A stretch of 7,770 bases of DNA from contig QIFJ01000204.1 in the NCBI GenBank assembly GCA_003229755.1, positions 1-7,770 on the forward strand, given 5' to 3'. Source of the DNA: Pseudomonadota bacterium (GTDB lineage Bacteria; BMS3Abin14). Positions 1 to 5,992 of the stretch are shown here, piece by piece. Positions within the stretch are counted from its first letter, which is position 1. Each line of letters starts with the position of its first letter. A model generated the notes under the pieces. That model was not told the DNA's origin and did not search any database. It saw nothing but the letters and a program-made list of their open reading frames with translations. The position numbers and the translations under genes are program-made.

Positions 1-1
1 C

Positions 2-181
2 TGGATAGGAATCTATCCCAAGCCGTTCCTGAGAATAATAGAGCCGTCGGTCTCGAAGATCGTTGTCAGGATGGATATTGCGCGCAGTGAAGTGGAACTC
101 AAAAAGGCTGCAGCGGTCGACTCGGTGCCGGCAGCAACACTAGCCGCGGTGCTGCAGGCAGATAAAGAGACCGGAGATTAG
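2..181 (+). CDS. nuoM: NADH-quinone oxidoreductase subunit M, C-terminal end (partial)
   Basis: This is the last 59 codons of a gene that enters from the left edge, read in the frame that starts at base 2 and ends with TAG at 179-181. The first residues, WIGIYPKPFLRIIEPS, match the conserved end of the last membrane region of NuoM, an antiporter-like proton-pumping subunit of membrane-bound complex I. The remainder is an Ala-rich charged tail with little conservation expected. nuoN follows after 15 bases in the same direction, the usual nuoM-nuoN order at the end of nuo operons, which supports the assignment. Identification rests on a short segment plus context, and the start and main domain lie outside the window. 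Confidence 0.85.
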   Translation, partial: WIGIYPKPFLRIIEPSVSKIVVRMDIARSEVELKKAAAVDSVPAATLAAVLQADKETGD

Positions 182-196
182 GGGAGAATCAGGCCG

Positions 197-1075
197 ATGC
201 TGAGTATACTACTACCGGACTTTCGGGTTATCGCGCCCGAACTCATACTGACGGTTACGGCTTTTGCGATAATTCTGTGGGAACTCGTGACCCGCACAAA
301 GGATCACACGGTGTCGGCGGTCATAGGCGTTGCAGGGGCGATCGCGGCCCTGGCAGTAGCTGTGAAGACTTCCAGTCTGGTCATCTCCACCTTCTCAGGT
401 ACCCTGATCCTCGATCCGTACGCTTCCTTTTTCAAGGTCATGTTCCTGTTCGGGCTCATACTCACCATTGCGGTGTCCCTCAGGTTCATGAAAGAGGGGG
501 GAACCGAATACCACGCTGAGTACTATGCGCTGCTTATCCTGGCCACTGTGGGTATGATGGTAATGGCCATCGGCAGGGAGCTTATTACCATTTTCCTGGG
601 GCTCGAGCTCCTGTCCATGTCTCTGTACATCCTTGCCGGTTTCTTCAGGCAGGACAACAGGTCTGGTGAAGCATCCGTCAAATACTTTATCCTCGGCTCC
701 TTTGCCACCGGCATCATGCTTTTCGGCATGTCCTATATTTACGGCGTAACGGGAAGTACCCACTTTAAGATGATAGCTTCCACGCTGGCGGATAATCCTG
801 ACGCTGTGACTTCAAACGCTCTGCGGCTTGGAATGCTCATGGTTCTCGTGGGGTTCGGCTTCAAGATCTCCGTGGTTCCCTTCCACCAGTGGACTCCGGA
901 TGTATACGAAGTACGAAGGCGCCCCGACACCCATAACCGCCTTCATGTCGGTCGGGCCAAAGGCAGCCGGTCTGGCGGCCCTGATCAGGATCCTCATGGA
1001 GGCGCTGCCCCAGCTGATGGGAAGCTGGGAGATGCTGATCACCATTCTGGCTGTCCTCACGATGACAGTGGGTAA
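197..1075 (+). pseudogene. nuoN: NADH-quinone oxidoreductase subunit N, N-terminal part (frameshifted)
   Basis: NuoN is one of the antiporter-like proton-translocating membrane subunits of complex I. Residues 1-238 read as normal NuoN: a very hydrophobic protein with repeated membrane segments, the buried Glu in GLELLS (E137), Lys in ASVKYF (K162), and the FKISVVPFHQWTPDVYE segment (222-238). After codon 238 (bases 908-910) the frame changes to Arg/Pro/His-rich nonsense and stops at TAA 1073-1075. The cause is a 7-bp tandem duplication at 905-918. The ATG at 197 sits 15 bases after the nuoM stop, with GGGGAG overlapping that stop. The product as written lacks roughly half the membrane segments, including the second-half Proton_antipo_M helices, so it should not work in complex I. 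Alternatives to a true pseudogene are a phase-variable off state or a sequence error. Confidence 0.88.
905..918. repeat. Perfect 7-bp tandem duplication inside nuoN
   Basis: TACGAAG occurs twice back to back (905-911 and 912-918). The bases on either side (A904 and G919) do not extend the repeat, so the unit is exactly 7 bp. Removing one copy converts the reading to TPDVYE-GAPTPITAF, the family-typical sequence, and joins both halves into a 489-residue NuoN (E. coli NuoN is about 485). Confidence 0.95.
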
Positions 1076-1673
1076 CCTTGCGGCCCTTGCCCAGAAGAGC
1101 GTCAAGAGGATGCTGGCATATTCATCCATAGCCCATGTGGGCTATATACTCATCGGTATCGTCGCATCCGTTAACGGTCAGTTCGACAGGGCGATCTCGT
1201 CGGTCCTCTTTTATCTGTTCGCCTACACCTTCATGAATATAGGGGCTTTCGGTATCCTGATATTCATGAGTAGAGAGGGTGTGCAGGGAGAGAACCTGGA
1301 TGATTTCACGGGTCTTTCCAGAAGATCTCCCGCCGCGGCCCTTGCAATGCTCATATTCCTGTTCTCTCTGGCGGGCATACCGCCAACCGCGGGCTTTGCT
1401 GCCAAGCTCTCCATCTTCTACGCGGCAGTCCAGGGCGGATACTACACACTGGTCGTAATAGCTGTCCTGAACAGCGCTGTGGCTGCCTACTACTACCTGC
1501 GGGTGATCATTGTCATGTACATGCAGGAGCCGGAGGTTGAGACTGCTTTTACGGGGACCTCGCCTCTTCTCTGGGCGGGTATTGCTCTTGCCATGGCGGG
1601 TACCATCGTCCTGGGAGTGCTGCCGGGCGGGTTACTGGAAGCGGCTCGCCTGTCTGTTATGTCCCTTCTGTAA
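918..1673 (+). pseudogene. nuoN: NADH-quinone oxidoreductase subunit N, C-terminal part (frameshifted)
   Basis: This is the continuation of NuoN in the +1 frame. It begins with GAPTPITAFMSVGPKAAG, which contains the conserved loop and the membrane Lys (K253 in the repaired protein), and continues through MLAYSSIAHVGYILIG, another hallmark of the Proton_antipo_M family, to TAA 1671-1673. The open frame extends back to an ATG at 828, but 828-917 is only the shadow of the other frame. The first in-frame ATG within NuoN sequence is at 945 and has no recognisable ribosome-binding site, so independent translation looks unlikely. A +1 ribosomal slip at GAA-G (908-911) would rejoin the halves with two extra residues (Tyr-Glu). 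I see no known slippery signal there. Confidence 0.88.
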
Positions 1674-1743
1674 GAAATAATTCCTTTTTCACCACTGAGC
1701 ACACAAAGTAAAGCCTGGGTTGGGTTTCATCTGAAGAGATAAG

Positions 1744-1793
1744 GGGGGCCGCAGAGTGGGCTAGTCAGCCCTTAGCGCAGGGGGCCGCAGAGT
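1744..1793. repeat. Direct repeat pair with small hairpin between copies
   Basis: A 14-bp sequence, GGGGGCCGCAGAGT, occurs at 1744-1757 and again at 1780-1793, 36 bp apart. Between them lies a 5-bp stem, GGGCT/AGCCC, at 1758-1762 and 1767-1771. The spacer has no coding potential and its composition is unlike the flanking genes. It looks like dispersed intergenic repeat material, but a single window cannot show dispersal. Confidence 0.7.
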
Positions 1794-1839
1794 TTGCAGG
1801 TATCGGAGTATAGGAAGTGTGGGGGTATGGGTGTAAATC

Positions 1840-1860
1840 CCTCTCCCTTGATGGGAGAGG
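1840..1860. repeat. Inverted repeat, 8-bp stem (CCTCTCCC/GGGAGAGG)
   Basis: CCTCTCCC at 1840-1847 pairs perfectly with GGGAGAGG at 1853-1860 across a 5-nt loop. A further GGAGAGGG follows at 1864-1871 and could compete for pairing with the left arm. There is no T-run after it, so it is not a convincing terminator. Similar CCCTCTCCC...GGGAGAGG palindromes are familiar as intergenic repeats in many bacterial genomes (recollection, not checked). Confidence 0.65.
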
Positions 1861-1885
1861 TTAGGAGAGGGTGAGTTGCCGTAGC

Positions 1886-1913
1886 TAGAAACCAGAAACC
1901 AGAAACTGGAAAC
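1886..1913. repeat. Heptamer tandem array, 4 units of (C/T)RGAAAC
   Basis: Four consecutive 7-bp units are TAGAAAC, CAGAAAC, CAGAAAC and TGGAAAC. The middle two are identical and the outer two differ at one or two positions. The array ends exactly on the stop codon of the minus-strand methyltransferase (1913-1915), so unit number could affect only its 3' end. The 7-bp period matches the gene-disrupting duplications at 905-918 and 4365-4378. Confidence 0.85.
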
Positions 1914-2500
1914 TATTTATCTCTATATGGTTTCACAAAGAGCGCAGAACCGCTCAGCCTGATGTTCGGCCTTGAGGTAAGAGTCAGCCCTGCCGATTCA
2001 GCCCTTTCAATACTCCTGTCAACCTGATCTTTCTTGACGTGGAAGGAAGGCTCAGTCATCAGAAAGTTGCCGCCAGGCCTGAGTATCTCGTGTATTTCTG
2101 AAAAGAGCCTGTCCTGATCCGGGACCTCGTGGACAACCCAGAAAGCAAGGACAAAATCCACAATCTTTTCAATTCCCAGTCTGTCTGGCCCCAGGCTGTC
2201 AGGTTCAATTAAACTGAAAGCTATCCTGGAGTCTAAACCTTTCCGGGCAGCTCTCTTCGATGCTATCTCGAGCATCTTTTCCTGGATATCAAGGGCATAC
2301 ACAGTGCCTCCATCACCTACAATGCCTGCCATCCCGATGGAGAAGAACCCCATGCCGCATCCAACATCCAATGCCTTCATACCAGGACCCAGATACGGGC
2401 CCAGGATCGTAGATGTATTATGGATCAATTTCCTCAGGGGATTATCGAAAAAGTATGCCGCCCACCAGGGGCATACGTGCGTGTGTTGTTCTTTTGCCAT
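1913..2500 (-). CDS. Class I SAM-dependent methyltransferase
   Basis: This is a 195-residue protein with a Rossmann-fold methyltransferase core of the Methyltransf_11/25 (UbiE-like) type. Motif I is DVGCGMG at 45-51, which binds S-adenosylmethionine. The acidic residue ending strand 2 is D71 (YALDIQ). The strand-4 region is DFVLAFWVVHEV at 115-126, and LRPGG at 140-144 precedes the strand-5 segment FLMTEPSF. The N-terminal VCPWWAAYFFDNPLRK (9-24) is typical of a small methyltransferase subgroup in anaerobes, from memory. No substrate domain is present, so the methyl acceptor cannot be read. No clear Shine-Dalgarno lies upstream of the ATG at 2498-2500; the nearest purine run is GGAA. It lies 65 bp downstream of pilZ on the same strand and may share its transcript. 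It is cytosolic, with no signal peptide or membrane segment. Confidence 0.85.
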   Translation of the reverse strand: MAKEQHTHVCPWWAAYFFDNPLRKLIHNTSTILGPYLGPGMKALDVGCGMGFFSIGMAGIVGDGGTVYALDIQEKMLEIASKRAARKGLDSRIAFSLIEPDSLGPDRLGIEKIVDFVLAFWVVHEVPDQDRLFSEIHEILRPGGNFLMTEPSFHVKKDQVDRSIERAESAGLTLTSRPNIRLSGSALFVKPYRDK

Positions 2501-2565
2501 TCAGGTTCCGGAGTTATCGTTTGACCTTGATTGAATTAACGCCCTGTGTCCCGGTATATGGAATA

Positions 2566-2904
2566 TCAATCCAGTGTGAGCACGCTGTTTACGAAGTCCT
2601 CAAGCATACTCGCGTCGTGGTCGCTGATGTCAACGAACTCGATTCCCATTCCAGGTGGGCCCTCAGCAGTTGCCGCGGTTCTTTGCCAGGCGACCTTACC
2701 CGTAATCTCAAAGGTATTGCCTGTATCTGGCAGGTAGAAGCTGATCTTTAAAAATGTTTCAGGGTTATTAGGTGAAAATGTTTCAATAAAGATCCCGCTG
2801 CGGCTGATGTTCAGTATGTGGTCAGTAACATCCTCCGTAACTTCTCCATACCGAACCTCAACATAAATAGGCGTGCGCGGGTGTCGCCTCTGTTCAGTAA
2901 ACAT
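2566..2904 (-). CDS. Single-domain PilZ protein, probable c-di-GMP receptor
   Basis: This is a 112-residue protein made of one PilZ domain. Both c-di-GMP contact motifs are present: RxxxR as R6-R7-H-P-R10, and the (D/N)xSxxG motif as N32-I-S34-R-S-G37. The later conserved strands VAW (71-73) and GMGIEF (85-90) follow, and the final 20 residues form the usual helix. PilZ proteins bind c-di-GMP and pass the signal to motility, polysaccharide or secretion partners; the partner here is not visible. The ATG at 2902-2904 has a good ribosome-binding site (GGAGG, 2914-2918 on the plus strand, 9 nt away). The gene is divergent from the CBS-PAS-GGDEF cyclase, about 290 bp away, suggesting a make-and-read c-di-GMP pair. 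The methyltransferase follows downstream. Confidence 0.9.
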   Translation of the reverse strand: MFTEQRRHPRTPIYVEVRYGEVTEDVTDHILNISRSGIFIETFSPNNPETFLKISFYLPDTGNTFEITGKVAWQRTAATAEGPPGMGIEFVDISDHDASMLEDFVNSVLTLD

Positions 2905-2948
2905 AGAGCTTGACCTCCATCATATCTTCAGGTCCCTGGTTTTCATCT

Positions 2949-2958
2949 TATAATTATA
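2949..2958. promoter_or_regulatory. Overlapping divergent -10-like boxes in the pilZ / cyclase spacer
   Basis: TATAAT reads on the plus strand at 2949-2954 and, overlapping it, on the minus strand at 2953-2958. Neither has a good TTGACA-like -35 at 16-18 bp. The minus-strand box lies about 50 bp upstream of the pilZ start, a plausible distance. The plus-strand box is far from the cyclase (about 235 bp). These are candidate promoters by position and -10 match only. Confidence 0.3.
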
Positions 2959-3076
2959 GGATATACATGCACCTTAATACAGAGCTGATTTCAAACCCGG
3001 AATCCGAAAAAAGGTTTTATATTCCACAGAACCACTCATTCCTGAGTCATCCGCGATCCCGGGGAGAAAGTGAGAG

Positions 3077-3187
3077 TTGACCAAAAGGCCAGGAGTTAGT
3101 AAAAATGATAGTTCGAAGGGGGGGCCGTTGCTGAACAATCTGACCGATGGTCGCAACAGGCTGACTGCTGATAATTTAAAGGAGTGA
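3077..3187 (+). CDS. Candidate small ORF (36 aa) abutting the cyclase gene
   Basis: A TTG-started frame encodes 36 residues, hydrophilic and rich in Lys, Asn, Ser and Gly, beginning MTKRPGVSK and ending LTADNLKE. It is preceded by GGGGAG at 3061-3066 (10 nt) and has a TGA immediately upstream in frame (3071-3073). Its stop (3185-3187) lies 3 nt before the cyclase ATG, and its Lys-Glu codons AAGGAG form the cyclase ribosome-binding site, so translational coupling is possible. No membrane segment, signal or known motif is visible and I do not recognise it. It could equally be chance open frame in a leader: the start is non-ATG and the ORF is short. Confidence 0.28.
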   Translation: MTKRPGVSKNDSSKGGPLLNNLTDGRNRLTADNLKE

Positions 3188-3190
3188 ACG

Positions 3191-4459
3191 ATGATCGACA
3201 GAGCCGCTGTCCTCCTGTGCGATATCGCAGCGTACGGAAACATCGGGATATCCGCGGATGCTACGGTTGGGGAACTTTTATCGACCATGCACAAGAGCGA
3301 AAAGGGTGCTGTTGTAGTCCTTGAGGGAAAAAAGCAGCCTGTCGGTATCCTTACAGAAAGGGATGCCGTCAGGCTGCTTTATGATGGAGTAGACTTGAAC
3401 GGGCCGGTAAGGGAATTAGCAAAAAAAAACGTGATCACGACCATGGGCGACAGGACGATAGGCTATGCCATGGATCTGATGCTGGAAAACAATATTCGCA
3501 GACTTGTGGTCGTGGACGAAATTGGCATTTTTCTAGGTCTCGTAACGCAACAGGACCTTCTGATTTACCTTGAAGAGGAATTTTACCGAACAACTATCAA
3601 GGCTAAACACATACGGGACCAGGTGAGAGATCTTATTAATGCGTTGCCGGAAGAATCGATAATGAGCGTCCTTGAAAAAATGATCAAGGATGATATAAGC
3701 GCCGTTCCCATTCTTCAAAAGGGCAAACCGGTGGGCATTATTTCAGAGAAAGACATCCTGGAGCTGGCCAACAAAAAGGTTCCCTTTGGTGACAAAGTCG
3801 GACTTTATATGACGAGTCCGGTCGAGTGTGTGGAAATGGACACAAAGCTTGTGGATATTGTCAAGATACTGACCTCAAAAAGCATCAGGCGGGTAGTCCT
3901 CTGTGATGAGAAGGGGATGGCTGTGGGGATCATAACAAACAGGGACCTTGTGAAGAACCTGGAAGGTGACTACCAGGATTTTCTCGAGCGGAAACTGACG
4001 TACACAAAAGAAGTGCTCAACCTTCTACCCGAGATGTTGATGGAGCTTGTGGACACAGGGGAGGACCAGCTGGTCCTGTGGTGCAACGACAAGGTGATCA
4101 ACCGTTTCGGTGAGGGAATTATCGACAGGTCGGTAACCCGGCTGGTACCCGCCGGCAGATGGAAGGACATCTGCAGTACACTCAGAAAGCAGGGGAAGAT
4201 CGAAGATGTGAGGTATAAGAAGGACGGTGCGGTCTTTGAATTTTCAGGATTCTACCTGCCTATGGACAGGGTAAACGAGATCGGCCGCATACAGCTTATC
4301 ATGAGGGATATCACTGAAGAGGTGATGCTTGCCACAACCGACCCGTTGACGAGCGTTTACAACAGAAGGTTGAAGGTTTATGAACGAATTTCTTACCAGG
4401 GAGATCCAGAGGTGTCGAAGGGTTGGCAAGGAGTTTGCGGTGATCCTGGTCGATCTTGA
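3191..4459 (+). CDS. CBS(x4)-PAS sensor part of a diguanylate cyclase (frameshifted before GGDEF)
   Basis: Residues 1-393 carry the sensor of a membrane-free c-di-GMP synthase. Four CBS motifs (two Bateman pairs) each end in the hGhhTxxD-type signature: VGILTERD 51-58, LGLVTQQD 115-122, VGIISEKD 181-188 and VGIITNRD 245-252. CBS pairs usually bind adenine nucleotides. A PAS-like domain spans about 276-378, ending IMRDITEE, and the GGDEF start TTDPLTSVYNRR is at 382-393. Then a 7-bp tandem duplication at 4365-4378 throws the frame, giving about 29 unrelated residues before TGA 4457-4459. Start: AAAGGAG at 3178-3184 lies 6 nt from ATG 3191, with an in-frame TGA just upstream. As written, the sensor is severed from its catalytic domain. 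Removing one 7-bp copy gives a 546-residue protein. It is divergent from pilZ. Confidence 0.88.
   Translation: MIDRAAVLLCDIAAYGNIGISADATVGELLSTMHKSEKGAVVVLEGKKQPVGILTERDAVRLLYDGVDLNGPVRELAKKNVITTMGDRTIGYAMDLMLENNIRRLVVVDEIGIFLGLVTQQDLLIYLEEEFYRTTIKAKHIRDQVRDLINALPEESIMSVLEKMIKDDISAVPILQKGKPVGIISEKDILELANKKVPFGDKVGLYMTSPVECVEMDTKLVDIVKILTSKSIRRVVLCDEKGMAVGIITNRDLVKNLEGDYQDFLERKLTYTKEVLNLLPEMLMELVDTGEDQLVLWCNDKVINRFGEGIIDRSVTRLVPAGRWKDICSTLRKQGKIEDVRYKKDGAVFEFSGFYLPMDRVNEIGRIQLIMRDITEEVMLATTDPLTSVYNRRLKVYERISYQGDPEVSKGWQGVCGDPGRS
4365..4378. repeat. Perfect 7-bp tandem duplication at the GGDEF domain entry
   Basis: GAAGGTT occurs twice in tandem (4365-4371 and 4372-4378). Neither flanking base (A4364 or T4379) extends it, so the unit is exactly 7 bp. 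Deleting one copy gives SVYNRR-FMNEFLTREI, the canonical start of a GGDEF domain. With both copies, the catalytic frame is closed by TGA at 4371-4373 and the sensor frame runs into nonsense. Confidence 0.95.
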
Positions 4460-4838
4460 TGACTTCAAAAAGGTTAACGATACTTACGGACACCACTCCG
4501 GTGATATCGTTCTTAAGGCCATAGTGGGCATGATAATGTGCGGGATAAGGGAGTACGACGTTGTTGGCAGATACGGAGGAGAAGAGTTTCTCATTATCCT
4601 CCCGGAGGTAGATCGCCTTTCAGCGAAGGTTGTGGCCGAGAGAATCCGGCAGGAAATTGAAGGCAGCGAGGTAGAAATTGTGAATAAACAGAAAGTAAGA
4701 ATAACGGCAAGCTTTGGTGGGGCGTGTTACGATGCGGATGGGGAATCAGCCGATGATCTTCTCCTCAAGGCAGACGCCAGGATGTATAAGGCAAAGAGGG
4801 CCGGGAAGAACATGGTGGTGTTCGAGCAGGACGAGTAA
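4380..4838 (+). CDS. GGDEF (diguanylate cyclase) catalytic part
   Basis: This 152-residue segment is almost a whole GGDEF domain, which makes c-di-GMP from two GTP. LVDLDDFKKVNDTYGH (23-38) supplies the metal/GTP-binding Asp region. The active-site loop is GGEEF at 66-70, the functional variant. REYD at 57-60, exactly five residues before it, is the RxxD inhibitory (I) site, implying product feedback. FGGACYDADGESADDLLLKADARMYKAK is the usual C-terminal part. In the repaired protein these are residues 460-464 (GGEEF) and 451-454 (RxxD). The ATG at 4380 directly follows the 7-bp duplication, with GAAGG at 4372-4376 only 3 nt away, so weak separate translation is conceivable. Lone GGDEF would lose sensor control and the first strand-helix of the domain (TDPLT...NRRF). 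A terminator follows. Confidence 0.88.
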   Translation: MNEFLTREIQRCRRVGKEFAVILVDLDDFKKVNDTYGHHSGDIVLKAIVGMIMCGIREYDVVGRYGGEEFLIILPEVDRLSAKVVAERIRQEIEGSEVEIVNKQKVRITASFGGACYDADGESADDLLLKADARMYKAKRAGKNMVVFEQDE

Positions 4839-4860
4839 GGACAACGAAAAATCGACTGGG

Positions 4861-4904
4861 GGCAGTGATATCATAATGATATCACTGCCTTAATATTTTA
4901 TTTT
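4861..4904 (+). terminator. Strong intrinsic terminator after the cyclase
   Basis: A perfect 13-bp stem (4861-4873 with 4877-4889) closes a 3-nt TAA loop and is followed by a T-rich tract at 4890-4904. It lies 22 bp after the cyclase stop and also sits between convergent genes. On the minus strand the hairpin is followed by a T-run at 4846-4850, so it may also end the metal-transporter transcript. The core TATCATAATGATA (4869-4881) recurs in the terminator at 7003-7039. Confidence 0.88.
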
Positions 4905-4932
4905 CCCCTCGAGTTTGGATTTTTCATCCTGG

Positions 4933-5874
4933 TCAGGAGGTTCCTCCTGTATCGTAACGGCTTATAATTTTTTCCGCAGACTCAGGTTCGATGAACACAC
5001 GTTTTACGTTTGGATGGGCGGACTTGATCTCCCTGTCGAGTTCTCCAAGTATCCTTTCGACATCTCCCACAGGAATTTTATCATCGAAATCTACGCTCAT
5101 ATTAACAAGGATAAATTCGGGACCCATGTGGAGGGTCAGGACCTCGTTAACTGATTGTATGCCGGGAAAAGATCGCGCAAGATTTCGGATGTTTTCAACG
5201 GTCTCGTTTTTTGCGCTTTCACCGATGAGCAGGCTTTTGGTTTCATAGGCGAGCCAGATAGCGGTCGCGGCCAGAATAAGAGCGATCACAATTGATGCAG
5301 CGCCGTCGTAGTAGCTCTTCCCCGTAATATGACCCAGGAGGATCCCGGTAAATGCAACAATGATTCCCAGCATTGCGGCGGAATCTTCAAAGAAAACCAC
5401 AAACAAAGAGGGGTTTTTCCCCCTCCTGACGGCCTGGAAATAACCCAGGTCGCCCTTGGACCTGGCAAGCTCGCGCCTGGCGATCATCCAGGCAATTCCT
5501 TCAAAAACCATGGCGAAGGCAAGGACAATGTAGTTTACAGATGGTTTTACCAGAGGTCTCGGATAAAACAGGTTGTGTATGCCCTCATAGGCGGATATTC
5601 CGGCACCGGCGGCGAAGATGAGAATAGCGACTATGAAACACCAGAAATAGATCTCCTTTCCGTGGCCGAAGGGAAAATTTTCATCTGCTGGTTTCTGCGC
5701 CCTCTTGAGGCCGTAGAGGAGCAAGGCCTGGTTTCCGGTGTCCACCACGGAATGGATCCCTTCGGAAACCATGGCGGAGCTGCCTGTGATCAGGGCGGCG
5801 CCGAATTTGGTGATTGCGATGAAAAAATTACCAAAAAGGGCTGCGATGATAACTTTTCTGGAACCCGAGGACAT
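4933..5874 (-). CDS. Cation diffusion facilitator (CDF) family metal transporter, SLC30A9-like
   Basis: This 313-residue inner-membrane protein of the CDF family exports divalent metals, typically Zn, Fe, Mn or Co, in exchange for protons. About six membrane segments can be read: roughly 8-30, 33-55, 77-97, 113-132, 162-182 and 190-211. A cytoplasmic C-terminal domain at 215-298 contains the VNEVLTLHMGPEFILVNMSVDF region. The second membrane segment has the H41xxxD45 metal motif (SEGIHSVVD). FGHGKE (69-73) is the usual conserved loop. The fifth segment has FFEDSAAMLG, giving D164, but position 160 (normally His or Asp four residues before) is Val. This pattern resembles the SLC30A9 group, and the metal cannot be assigned. 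Start: GGGAGG at 5881-5886 (plus-strand numbering) lies 6 nt from the ATG. It is divergent from pfkB with an AT-rich shared spacer. There is no linked metal regulator. Confidence 0.87.
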   Translation of the reverse strand: MSSGSRKVIIAALFGNFFIAITKFGAALITGSSAMVSEGIHSVVDTGNQALLLYGLKRAQKPADENFPFGHGKEIYFWCFIVAILIFAAGAGISAYEGIHNLFYPRPLVKPSVNYIVLAFAMVFEGIAWMIARRELARSKGDLGYFQAVRRGKNPSLFVVFFEDSAAMLGIIVAFTGILLGHITGKSYYDGAASIVIALILAATAIWLAYETKSLLIGESAKNETVENIRNLARSFPGIQSVNEVLTLHMGPEFILVNMSVDFDDKIPVGDVERILGELDREIKSAHPNVKRVFIEPESAEKIISRYDTGGTS

Positions 5875-5935
5875 AAATTACCTCCCGTGAAACTTGCTGC
5901 ACATCATAAAACTTAACACTCTGAACAGACTCGGT

Positions 5936-5992
5936 ACAAGATATATAATTTTTTTGTATAGATATAAACATTAATAAAATATAGTCGCATGA
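5936..5992. promoter_or_regulatory. AT-rich divergent promoter region between transporter and pfkB
   Basis: The 215-bp spacer between the two divergent starts has a sharply AT-rich block (TATATAATTTTTTTG around 5942-5956, then TTAATAAAATATAG around 5971-5984). -10-like boxes occur on both strands, but no clear -35 stands out. This is the most likely place for both promoters, judged from composition and gene orientation. Confidence 0.35.

Noticed and set aside
828..917. ATG at 828 as a true start for a second nuo protein
   Set aside because: Residues from 828 to 917 are only the out-of-frame reading of NuoN. Homology in that frame begins at 918, right after the 7-bp duplication.
1886..1913. 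CRISPR-like array
   Set aside because: Units are contiguous 7-mers without spacers, and no cas genes are present. It is a simple tandem repeat.
2974..3190. c-di-GMP (GEMM) or other riboswitch upstream of the cyclase
   Set aside because: I looked for the GEMM-type conserved blocks and hairpin layout and did not find them. Only short weak stems (such as GTTGC/GCAAC around 3127-3158) are visible.
4935..4948. AGGAGG-TT-CCTCCT palindrome at the end of the transporter gene
   Set aside because: It is a short 6-bp stem with a 2-nt loop inside the last codons and no T-run. Probably chance coding sequence.
5329..5916. 195-codon open frame on the plus strand opposite the CDF transporter
   Set aside because: It is antisense to a clearly conserved membrane protein, its translation has no hydrophobic or domain pattern, and there is no ribosome-binding site. 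It is a shadow frame.
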